Source: Pseudomonas sp. R84
Lineage (GTDB): Bacteria > Pseudomonadota > Gammaproteobacteria > Pseudomonadales > Pseudomonadaceae
Length of the DNA stretch: 64,000 bases
Reading direction: 5' to 3'
NCBI RefSeq assembly: GCF_009834515.1
Contig: NZ_CP019426.1
Coordinates: forward strand, 1,725,501-1,789,500
In this document: piece by piece, positions 53,837-61,800 of the stretch
Position numbering within the stretch: the stretch's first letter is position 1
Layout of the letters: the number at the start of each line of letters is the position of its first letter
Position numbers and translations under genes: made by a program
Notes under the pieces: generated by a model
What the model saw: the letters and a program-made list of their open reading frames with translations, nothing else
Databases searched by the model: none
What the model was told of the DNA's origin: nothing

Positions 53837-54698
53837 CGTTGAAAACAGCAAGTACAAGTTGCTGGGGTTCGAAAATGGTAAAAGCCTGGCCGTCATCATG
53901 GTCATCGCGACAGGCAAAATAATTAAAATAAAGCTAAGTGAAGTGTTGAATAGTGAGATTATGGATAATCTGAATAAGATCGAAGTGAAAAACCTCTACA
54001 AGAAGTTTTACTCCCAGGGCGGAGCACTCACCGCTTACGAAATAAATGACCGCCATGAGAGTTCCTGGATGATCTACATCATCCTGAACCTGATGCTGTT
54101 CACGCTTTACATTTTTACCAGTATTGCAGCGACAAAACCGATCTACCTCGAGTATTTCGATATTGTCGTAACGCCGGGCACCTTCCTCTATCCGCTGACG
54201 TTTCTGATCGTTGACTTGCTCAATGAAACGTTTGGCCTGAGGCTGGCGCGAAAAGCGATTCTGTTCGCGTTCATCAGCAACGCCGCGATTATCATTCTGC
54301 TGGCCATCACGACCCATCTTCCGGGATTGCCGGGCTGGAAGCTCGATGGCGCTTACAATGATGTTATTAGTCAGTTGTCAGCAGTTCTGGTAGCGTCTTC
54401 TATATCGTTTCTGGTTTCCGAGAACATAAACTCGTATCTGTTTTGCAAGATTAAAGAACTCACAAATTCCAGGTTTCTGTTTTTGCGAGTATTTTTAAGC
54501 ACGTTGTTTGCCGTGATCATCGACAGTTTTCTGTTCTGCTATATCGCGTTTTACGGGACGATGGAAAATAGCGCGATACTGGGCATGATCTACGTTCAGA
54601 TCGCAATCAAGGTAGGTTTTGCCTTCTTTAATATCTTGCCGGCCTACGGCGCAAGATCATTGTTCAAGAAGTACCTGACGGGTGCGCAAACGCAGTAA
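53820..54698 (+). CDS. VUT/YhhQ-family queuosine-precursor transporter with N-terminal extension
   Basis: A 292-residue protein. The ATG at 53820 has GAGGAA eight bases upstream, and the gene overlaps the HTH gene by 17 bases. Residues about 1-78 are soluble and not part of usual YhhQ proteins. Residues about 80-285 have six hydrophobic helices with family motifs (PGTFLYPLTFLIVDLLNETF, SLFKKYLTG). YhhQ proteins import preQ0 or preQ1. The position next to queC, on the opposite strand, supports a role in 7-deazaguanine supply. Codon use is less GC-rich than that of the housekeeping genes. Confidence 0.8.
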   Translation: MDCSVDVENSKYKLLGFENGKSLAVIMVIATGKIIKIKLSEVLNSEIMDNLNKIEVKNLYKKFYSQGGALTAYEINDRHESSWMIYIILNLMLFTLYIFTSIAATKPIYLEYFDIVVTPGTFLYPLTFLIVDLLNETFGLRLARKAILFAFISNAAIIILLAITTHLPGLPGWKLDGAYNDVISQLSAVLVASSISFLVSENINSYLFCKIKELTNSRFLFLRVFLSTLFAVIIDSFLFCYIAFYGTMENSAILGMIYVQIAIKVGFAFFNILPAYGARSLFKKYLTGAQTQ

Positions 54699-54765
54699 GC
54701 AGAGGAGGGCGCTCACTCGGCACGTTGTTGCCAACATGCTCGAGTGAGCGCTCCTTGTTGCGGTA

Positions 54766-55464
54766 TTACTTTAAGCCAAGTTTCCCTTTCAAGCTTTGAG
54801 TTACCTGTACTTTATTGTTCAGGAACTCATTCAAGCCTTTGGCACGAAGATTACAGGCATCACAATCGGAACATCCAGTACCTTTGATGCCGTTGTAGCA
54901 AGTCAGTGTTTCTTCGCGAACCAGATCCAGTTGATGGTGGTAATCAGCCAAGGCCCAGGTTTCTGCCTTGTTCAGCCACATCAACGGCGTATCCAGTTTC
55001 AGTTTGTAATCCATGCCTAATTCAAGGGCTTTATTCAAGGCCTTGACGAATTCATCCCGGCAATCGGGATAGCCCGAGAAGTCGGTTTCACAGACACCGG
55101 TAATGACCGTTTTGGCCTGGACTTGATAGGCATAGATAGAAGCCAGCGTCAGAAACAAAATGTTCCGCCCTGGAACGAAGGTGCTTGGCAGGCTCTCGCC
55201 AGAGCTATTCACGGTCGGAACCGGAATGTTATCGCGCGTCAGGCTGCTGATGGCTAGCTCATTGAGCAAGGACACATCCAGCGTTTTATGCACGGTCACA
55301 CCGAGCTTTTTCGACAGATGCTGCGCCACTTCAATTTCCGCGTGATGACGCTGACCATAGTCGAACGTGATGCAGTGGACTTCATCGTAGTGGGTCAGGG
55401 CGTGGATCAAGCACGTGGTGGAGTCCTGCCCGCCGCTGAATACGATAACTGCTTTGTTGGTCAT
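54766..55464 (-). CDS. queC: 7-cyano-7-deazaguanine (preQ0) synthase
   Basis: A 232-residue ATP-dependent enzyme that makes preQ0 from 7-carboxy-7-deazaguanine and ammonia. The ATG at 55464 has AGGAAG upstream; the frame to 55581 lacks support. The PP-loop is FSGGQDSTT (9-17). [16 protein letters not shown] and [12 protein letters not shown] are conserved. The zinc ligands are in [19 protein letters not shown]. It is convergent with the YhhQ-type gene. Pseudomonads usually have queC elsewhere with other que genes, so this may be a second copy; that needs the whole genome. Confidence 0.9.
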   Translation of the reverse strand: MTNKAVIVFSGGQDSTTCLIHALTHYDEVHCITFDYGQRHHAEIEVAQHLSKKLGVTVHKTLDVSLLNELAISSLTRDNIPVPTVNSSGESLPSTFVPGRNILFLTLASIYAYQVQAKTVITGVCETDFSGYPDCRDEFVKALNKALELGMDYKLKLDTPLMWLNKAETWALADYHHQLDLVREETLTCYNGIKGTGCSDCDACNLRAKGLNEFLNNKVQVTQSLKGKLGLK

Positions 55465-55761
55465 GGTTATGCTTCCTGCATTGAGGTCTTGAGGGCAAAG
55501 GTGGAGATGATACTCGAAATAGGGATGGAGTTCGGTGCAGAGTCCAGAGGCGCGCGTGAGTCCGCGAGCGGCCTGATCCACTTTAGAGCCTTTTTTTTGC
55601 TGCCCTCTCTCGGGCAGTAGGTGGTTGTTAGACGAAAGCTATACTTTATTAATTCTCAAGGACGTGATTCGTCCGCAAAGAGTTTCATAATGAAAAGTAA
55701 TCACGAGCAGACGGGCTGCTCGCTGGTCAAATGATATGATTGGAAATCAAGTCTATAAAAA
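55465..55761. other. AT-rich gap beyond queC
   Basis: No gene seen. GCTGCCCTCTCTCGGGCAG (55598-55616) forms a hairpin next to a run of eight T on the plus strand. It lies upstream of queC, not downstream, so it is not its terminator. The base composition drops sharply here, marking the edge of the Rhs accessory region. Confidence 0.4.
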
Positions 55762-55905
55762 TCAGTCTGCAATCTCGAGGATTTTTATCTGTCGACCAAT
55801 TATGTAAAGCTCTCCATCCTCGCGTATCTGGGCAAGTGAAGTAGGGTCGGCATCCATGTCGTAATTTCCATCAATTTCCACGCACCAGACGTCGTCAAAT
55901 TTCAA
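55762..55905 (-). pseudogene. Small remnant frame, possible immunity-gene fragment
   Basis: A 47-codon frame from a TTG at 55905 encodes LKFDDVWCVEIDGNYDMDAD and then an acidic segment (IREDGELYII) ending LEIAD. The same frame is open 17 codons further upstream but has no ATG and no SD. The make-up is that of a real acidic protein. It lies at the far end of a chain of immunity-like genes, so I read it as a truncated one. The rest of 55906-56032 shows nothing. Confidence 0.35.
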
Positions 55906-56032
55906 GATCCTAACCCCAGAGCATATCGAGTTAAACTGATTGCCTTTAACTTTATCTTAATTTTTTCAAGGGTGGACTATATTCAAGAAATTCAATAAGC
56001 CAGGCCAGACTGCGTGGAGATTAACCACGCCA

Positions 56033-56132
56033 TCTATAATCAACTCAATCAGCTTATGAAAATCAGTTGAAATCATATGTAGGCCAAGGCTTTTTGTAAG
56101 CTAGTGTATTGTGAGTTGAGATGGATTATCAA
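56033..56132. repeat. Copy 1 of a duplicated 100-bp segment
   Basis: This segment spans the stop codon of the 211-residue gene and its 3' flank. It aligns without gaps to 58206-58305, with about 82 of 100 positions identical by eye. Here the gene tail reads DNPSQLTIH and stop. Confidence 0.8.
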
Positions 56133-56736
56133 TCATGATCCACTCCGCGGACTCCCCTGCAACACTGTAAAATTCGTCAAAAAAGCAATTTAAGTCGCTG
56201 GAAAAAACGTCAAATGCGCCATGCCCATACTCGCCTGAAGTTTTTGCGATCGCGACATATTGGCAGGAGTTTTTGAAAAGCTTATATGTCTCTTGGCTTA
56301 TGGAGAAATCATTGCTCTGCAAGAAAACAGTTAAGGCGGGAGGCGTAGGTTTTTCCACGCTTCGATGCCTTGATAGTATTTCATATTTTTTGATGTCCAC
56401 TTCGTATCGTCTATACGCGTTCACTGCGCGCTCGAACTCCCCATCTTTATCTCTAAATATAAAAAATGGCATGTAATGAAGTTCTTTGCTTGAGGGGGGC
56501 TGAAGTTTTCCGTCGATATCGATGTAGTAACAATTGCTGATTAGAGATTTAAGCGCAGCAGCGCCTTCCTTAGATTTATCGAACCCGATGGAGCCTTTTT
56601 GACCAACAGAGGCTAGCACTGCGAAATCGTCATTAATTTCCGCAGGGAGATTCCTAATGCGACCGCTAGATGATTTTTTGAAATCATCGAATTTTGCCCG
56701 ATAACAAATAACAGAGGCTGGATACTCGGCTTTCAT
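56101..56736 (-). CDS. AT-rich hypothetical protein in the Rhs immunity array
   Basis: A 211-residue soluble protein that I do not recognise. It starts MKAEYPASVICYRAKFDDFK and ends in a Trp-containing strand, ESAEWIMIDNPSQLTIH. There is no signal peptide or membrane helix. The start overlaps the stop of the Imm32-like gene by four bases, so the two are translationally coupled. Position and make-up suggest an immunity or toxin-associated protein. The tail of a homologous gene survives at 58274-58305. Confidence 0.7.
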   Translation of the reverse strand: MKAEYPASVICYRAKFDDFKKSSSGRIRNLPAEINDDFAVLASVGQKGSIGFDKSKEGAAALKSLISNCYYIDIDGKLQPPSSKELHYMPFFIFRDKDGEFERAVNAYRRYEVDIKKYEILSRHRSVEKPTPPALTVFLQSNDFSISQETYKLFKNSCQYVAIAKTSGEYGHGAFDVFSSDLNCFFDEFYSVAGESAEWIMIDNPSQLTIH

Positions 56737-56993
56737 TTTTTCAAGGACTTGACAAATTTCTGATTGATCGCAATGACGTCAACATGTCTTTTGTGCGAAA
56801 AGTTTCCGAGCATGTCTTGTAGATGCATGTGCTCTAACTCGTTGGTCTCCATTTCGTACGCAGCATTGATCAAAAATAACCCTAAGCGTTTTATAGTTGC
56901 AGGATCTGCGAGAATTGAAATTTCATCCAGTTTGATGCTTTTGCGTTTTCCAGTAGAAGATCCATAAATAGTGAGTTTTTTTAGGTTTTTCAT
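56733..56993 (-). CDS. Imm32-like small immunity protein
   Basis: An 86-residue protein. The start KKLTIYGSSTGKRKSIKLDE followed by ADPATIKRLGLFLINAAYEM resembles, from memory, the Imm32 immunity family (short strand pair, then an FLxxAAxxM helix). Imm32 proteins neutralise polymorphic toxins. It overlaps the next gene by four bases and follows another immunity-like gene by 30 bases. No cognate toxin tip is directly upstream, so it would be an orphan. Confidence 0.6.
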   Translation of the reverse strand: MKNLKKLTIYGSSTGKRKSIKLDEISILADPATIKRLGLFLINAAYEMETNELEHMHLQDMLGNFSHKRHVDVIAINQKFVKSLKK

Positions 56994-57023
56994 GATTTAA
57001 TTGTGGGGCTCGACAGTTTTATA

Positions 57024-57491
57024 TTATTCGAACGGTTCGTTAATTTCGTTTTGAAGATCGTGTATTTTGCTTGCTAATATCTTTTTGCTCAATGTTATGA
57101 TGTCCAGATAATGGCTGATGCTCATCTTTTCAGTAAAAATATTGTTTCTTTCCCAAGGCTTCAAAACTATATAGCTATCACCTGCTACACTAAAAAATGC
57201 ACCCGTGTCGCCATCGAATGCTTCAATTCCGAGAGGCAAGCAGGAGTGTCTAATATCATTGTTGATAAGTGACGAAAGTGTTTCCTCCAGTTTGTCTGGC
57301 TCGCAATCAATTGAGCTATATTCTTCAAGTCGAAAAATTAGATCTTCGAGAACTCCAATCAGATTTTTCCCTAAGATGATTTGTTCGAAGTCGCCAATGG
57401 TTATCGACTCAAAAATAAAGCAGCAGCGTGTGAATATGTACCGTTTATCTTCCGATAAAAATACATCAACCTTAACATGTGGGTCAGTCAT
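57024..57491 (-). CDS. Immunity-like protein paired with a headless Rhs toxin tip
   Basis: A 155-residue acidic protein from the ATG at 57491 (MTDPHVKVDVFLSEDKRYIF), with AGGAGAG six bases upstream. The open frame to 57665 is the shadow of the toxin remnant. No family is recognised; strands alternate with helices, as in many Imm proteins. Its ATG overlaps the TGA of the toxin-tip remnant by four bases, the same overlap seen between the intact rhs and its own immunity gene. This is my main reason for calling it immunity. Confidence 0.65.
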   Translation of the reverse strand: MTDPHVKVDVFLSEDKRYIFTRCCFIFESITIGDFEQIILGKNLIGVLEDLIFRLEEYSSIDCEPDKLEETLSSLINNDIRHSCLPLGIEAFDGDTGAFFSVAGDSYIVLKPWERNNIFTEKMSISHYLDIITLSKKILASKIHDLQNEINEPFE

Positions 57492-57661
57492 TTCACTCTC
57501 CTGCAATAGCAGTCTTTTTTCATTGCGCTGAATCGTTTGTCGACTTCTGGTGGTACTGGGATACCTCGATTCTGAGAGGTGTCTCCATTCCTCAACCCCA
57601 AGCGCTGGCCGGCCTGGAGTCTCCATTGGTTTATCGCATGTGCATGTCGAGCTAAAGCTTT
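57488..57661 (-). pseudogene. Orphan Rhs toxin-tip remnant, no start codon
   Basis: A 57-codon frame that opens after a stop and has no start codon. It reads LARHAHAINQWRLQAGQRLG, then NGDTSQNRGIPVPPEVDKRF, then a basic Cys-rich end, KKDCYCRRVK. Its TGA overlaps the ATG of the next gene. A terminal tip with a C-terminal basic patch is what remains when an rhs toxin tip is displaced by a new one. It overlaps the end of the 174-residue gene by ten bases in another frame. Confidence 0.55.
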
Positions 57662-58176
57662 TCAATCAAACGATTAAACGCACGTGAGCAGCCTCGTTGC
57701 TTTGCATCTCTGATCATCGAATCGTGAGTGGACGGTTCAAACGTTTCGCGAACCGCTTTCTTTGCTATTTCATTGAACTGCACATTATCAAAATCACACT
57801 CTACCGTTGAAACCATATAAGAATTGCGCTTGGACCACTGGTCAAACCTTATGACGATTTTTTCGTCGAAAATCAGTGCCCCATCACTTTTGTCCTCGAA
57901 GAAAAAGAACACCACGTGATTCGTATCGACATGCCCCATTGATGTAGCAAATGGCTGTTTTCTCAAAAGCGATGTCAGCCTTACCCCACCTGCAATACCA
58001 AGTCCTCCCCCCAAACTCCCACGCGCAAAAAAATACTGCTTGAACACTACCGTTATTTTTCTACGAAAATAAGGAACGTCGTATGCTTTCTCGAAAGAAT
58101 GAAAACCATTTGAATCGCCGATCATTTCAAAATCGGCGCTAATGAAATCCGACTCGGAAAGGCTGTCCAACCCCAA
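57652..58176 (-). CDS. AT-rich hypothetical protein, start uncertain
   Basis: A protein of up to 174 residues that I do not recognise. The only wide start is TTG at 58176; no SD is visible, and the frame is open further to 58215, so this may be the body of a gene whose 5' end was lost. The sequence (VVFFFFEDKSDGALIFDEKI, FNRLIEKL at the end) is mixed alpha/beta and soluble. It lies directly next to the duplicated 100-bp segment, which suggests a rearrangement boundary. It may be an immunity protein. Confidence 0.5.
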   Translation of the reverse strand: MGLDSLSESDFISADFEMIGDSNGFHSFEKAYDVPYFRRKITVVFKQYFFARGSLGGGLGIAGGVRLTSLLRKQPFATSMGHVDTNHVVFFFFEDKSDGALIFDEKIVIRFDQWSKRNSYMVSTVECDFDNVQFNEIAKKAVRETFEPSTHDSMIRDAKQRGCSRAFNRLIEKL

Positions 58177-58205
58177 AAATACTTGGCTGAAGATTACCCG
58201 ACCCC

Positions 58206-58305
58206 TCTATGAACAACTCAACAAGCTGATGAAAATCAGTAGAAACCATATGTGGGTCAGGACTTTTTGTAATCTAATATAGTGTTAGTTTAGACGGATT
58301 ATCAA
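58206..58305. repeat. Copy 2 of the duplicated 100-bp segment
   Basis: Gapless partner of 56033-56132. It carries only the last codons of the gene found complete at the first copy (DNPSKLTLY and stop), then its 3' flank. The 58306-58463 stretch before the immunity gene holds no gene and includes a run of nine C near 58421-58430. Confidence 0.8.
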
Positions 58306-58463
58306 CCCTGAGGCACTTTACTTGGTTCAAGATGAACGGCTCGCGGATCAAGAACAGATGTTAGGGTGCCGATCTTGTTAGGGGTAGACGGTGTATGTTG
58401 GTTTTTTGACCATATGATCCCCCCCCCTATATGCTCCGCAAGATCTAATTCAAGGCCACACAA

Positions 58464-58865
58464 TCAAGGCTTTCTTTCTTTGTAATTACACTCCGCCACT
58501 CTTGCAACGTTCTCGCTTTCATCATTGAGCAGCTTTTCAAGAATTTCGATAGGTGTTTTTCTATTTGCAGCTATTGCACCTCTCACCACGGAGCAGGGAT
58601 CCAAGGAAAGTCGCTCGAACAATGTAAGTGATAATTTTCGCTTGGATGCAACGAAACGTCGGACACTGGCATCGAACGCACATAGCTCTTCAAGAATTTC
58701 CAGTGGTACTGTTTTATTGTGAGCCACCCATCTTCTATGCTCAGGAAATCTTTCAATTACTTCGCGCCACACTGAAAGAGGAGCCTCTTCCATTGCTGCT
58801 CGATCATAATCGACTTTTATTTCACTATCGCGCAGCGCGACAAATTCTTCAGCAGACGTAATCAT
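58464..58865 (-). CDS. Immunity protein with LRV/HEAT-like repeats
   Basis: A 133-residue protein whose ATG (58865) overlaps the rhs stop codon by four bases, the usual position of the cognate immunity gene. Repeated units WVAHNKTVPLEILEEL, FVASKRKLSLTLFERL and AIAANRKTPIEILEKL have about 25-residue spacing, like leucine-rich-repeat-variant or HEAT helices. It is predicted to bind and block the Rhs tip in the cytoplasm. Confidence 0.8.
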   Translation of the reverse strand: MITSAEEFVALRDSEIKVDYDRAAMEEAPLSVWREVIERFPEHRRWVAHNKTVPLEILEELCAFDASVRRFVASKRKLSLTLFERLSLDPCSVVRGAIAANRKTPIEILEKLLNDESENVARVAECNYKERKP

Positions 58866-61800
58866 TTAGCATCCTTACACTTCAAAGACTTAAAGTTTAT
58901 ATTCTTCCCTGTCTCACTCTTATGTTTGCTCATGTAGTCACCGTAGGTGTCAGCGTCAGCAATCCATTCTCCTTTTTGGTCGTAGACCTTCCACGCACTC
59001 TCACCATGACCCGTTTTGTCCTCTGACCACCATGTATCGGTTTTAGTGTCGTGATGGTACTTCGCGTAACCAACGCCAGCCACGTTCCCTTCACAAACTC
59101 GATCATACCGATTAACTTCCCATTTTTTCCTGCACGGGCATTTGGAGTTTTGATTTGGTTTATCAGACTTAGGTTTTCGCCCCGCACCATTTGGCGACTT
59201 CGTCAATCCAAGTGGATCGAGCCAGCTAAGCGGATTGGGCGCGTAGGCATACAGATTCAAACCGCCCACGTAGCTAACTGGATCCTTACTGATAAACCGC
59301 CCAACTCCCGGATCATAGTACCGATGCCGGTTGTAATGCAGCCCCGTCTCATGATCGTGATACTGCCCCTGGAACCGTATCGGGTTCATCACGCCATGCT
59401 GCCGCGCCCACTCCGAGCGCTGCTCCGTCACCTGTCCCCACGCCTTGTATTGCGCGGTCCAGGCAAGGTTGCCTTGCGAGTCCGTCAATTCCTGCGGTGT
59501 GCCGAGGTGATCACACTGATACCAGGCCAACGCATCAAACGGTAAAGCCGTTGCCTTGTGATTCCACACCGGGTCTTCATCGAGGCTGTATTCACCGCTG
59601 TAATCCGGCAGCCCAATCAGATCGATTGGCGCGTGCCGTACAGCCTGTGCCACAGGGACAAAAGTGCCCGGTTCGAAGACGTAGTGCACCGTGCGACCCG
59701 GTTCACCATCGCTTTGCGCTGGGCTGCTTTCCCAGGCGAGGTTGTCGCCATCCCAGCCGTACAAGGTGAAGCCGCAGCCGAGTTCGCGTTGTTTGCGCGC
59801 GTGCTCGTTTCTGTTCCAGAGGGAACCTGCTTCAGGACGTTGTTTGTAATGCGCGCGGGATTTTTTGTGCAGGCGGCGTCCCAGTGCGTCGTAGGCGAAA
59901 TCCACGCTTAGGCGCGGGTCTTCGAAATGCACAAGTCGATCAAACAAATCCCACTGTAGATCGCTGCGTTGGCCGTTGTGCCAGCGCTGGATCTGGTTGC
60001 CGCGTTCGTCGTAGTCGTAGTGGGTGCCGGCGTATTCGCGCAGCAGGTTGTCGACCAGTTTGCTGCGTGGTGGGGTCAGGTCCAGTGGGCGGCGAATCTC
60101 TGTCGCCTTGTCGTCGAGCAGGTTGCCGGCCGGGTCGAAAGCGAAGGTTTCCACGCCTTGACGTGTGGTGGCGCTGAGCAGTCGGCCGACCGGATCGTAG
60201 CGATAGGCGAGCGGCCCGCGGCGGCTGTCGTTGATGTCGGTCAGTTGGCCGGCGGCGTCGTAGCTGTACTCGCGTTTGAGCAGGGTGGATTTGTCGTCGC
60301 TGCGTCCCAGCAACTGTTCCTGCAAGCGGCCGGCCGGGTCCCAGCTTTGGGTTTGCAGCAGGTGGTTGCCTTGATGGCGGGCGACTTCGCGGTGCAGGTC
60401 GTCACGCTCGTAGCCGATCAGTTCGTGTTCATCGAGGCGCAGGCCCAGCAGGTGGCCGCTGCCGTAAGTCAGCCAACTGACGCGGTGGCCGTCGGGGCGC
60501 ACGCTGGCGACTCGTTGGTTGAGTACGTCGTACTCGTGCTGCCAGATCGCGACGGTGGGTTTTTCCAGGCCGAGATAATGCTGGTGTTCGCGCAGCAGAT
60601 TGCCGGCCGGGTCGTGAAACCATTGCAGACGGCTGTCGGCGTTGTCGGCCAGCACCAGGTTGCCGTTGCCATCGTAGGCAAAGGTTTCGCTTTGCGACTG
60701 GTCGCCCAGAGTGGCGCGACGCTCGGTCAAGCGGCCCATCGGGTCGAAGCTCAAAGAGATGACGCGTTGGCCATTGATCGATTGCGCGAGGCGGCCGGTG
60801 AGTGGGTCGTACTGATAGCGCGTGCTGCGGCCGTCGAAACCGCGTTCCTCGAGCAGACGACCGACCGGGTCGTAGTGGAAGTGCGCTCGTTGTTCGTTTT
60901 CGTTTTCCAAAGCCGTTAACCGTCCGAGACGGTCCCAGCGATAGCGCAGGGTTTGTTCGGCTGCGTCGACACGTTCAGCGATCAAACCGGCGGCGCTGTA
61001 GCTCCACGTGGTGCAACGATCAAGTCCATCAACGTGCGCCAACAACCGACCTTCGGCGTCGCGCTCGAAGCGCTCTTCGGTCTTGTCCGGGTGCTTGATC
61101 CGCACTAGCTGGCCGGCCTTGTACTCGTACTCGGTGGCGTTTCCGGCGGCGTCGGTGAAGCAGATCATCTGCCCGAGTTCGTTGTAGTCCCAGGCGCTGG
61201 TTTTGCCCGAGCAATCGACGTACTCGACCAGTTGCCCGGCGTCGTTGTAGTCGAGGGTTTTTTCGTTGCCGTTGGCGTCCTTGATCGCGGTGGGCTGGCC
61301 GGATTTGTTGTAGGCGTATTCGGTTTTGTTGCCCAGCGGATCGAGCGCTTCGACCAGGTTGCCTTGATCGTCATAGGCGCGCTGCCACTGACCGCCCTCG
61401 GCATCGCTGATCTTGATCAGCAGATCCTGATCATCGTAGGCGTAATGCATCACCGTGTGATCGGCGCGGATGTGTTCGAGCAGGTTGCTGCGCTCATCGT
61501 AGCTGTAGCGATCAGTGCTGCCGTCGGCATTGACGCGGCGCACGATGTTCTTGGCCTCGTCGCGGAAGAACCATTCCGAACGCTCGTCGGCGTAACGGAT
61601 GCGGTAGGTGTAGCCAAGGATGTCGTAGTAGTGCCAGGTCTCGTTGCCGAGGGCGTCGGTGACGTAGGTCAGACGGATGTTTTCGTCCCACTCCAGGCGC
61701 GTGTCGAAGTTGCCGTCGTCGGCCCATTCGCGCACGGCTTTGGCCTTGGCGCTTGAACCGTCCCACTGCAGGTTCATGCCGCGCCCGGTGCGGTCGGTGT

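Noticed and set aside
55598..55616. Hairpin beside a T run as the queC terminator
   Set aside because: It lies upstream of queC, and the T run precedes the stem on the plus strand.
60000..60919. Plus-strand frames inside rhs (up to 316 codons)
   Set aside because: Val/Gln-rich antisense of the YD-repeat region without start signals.
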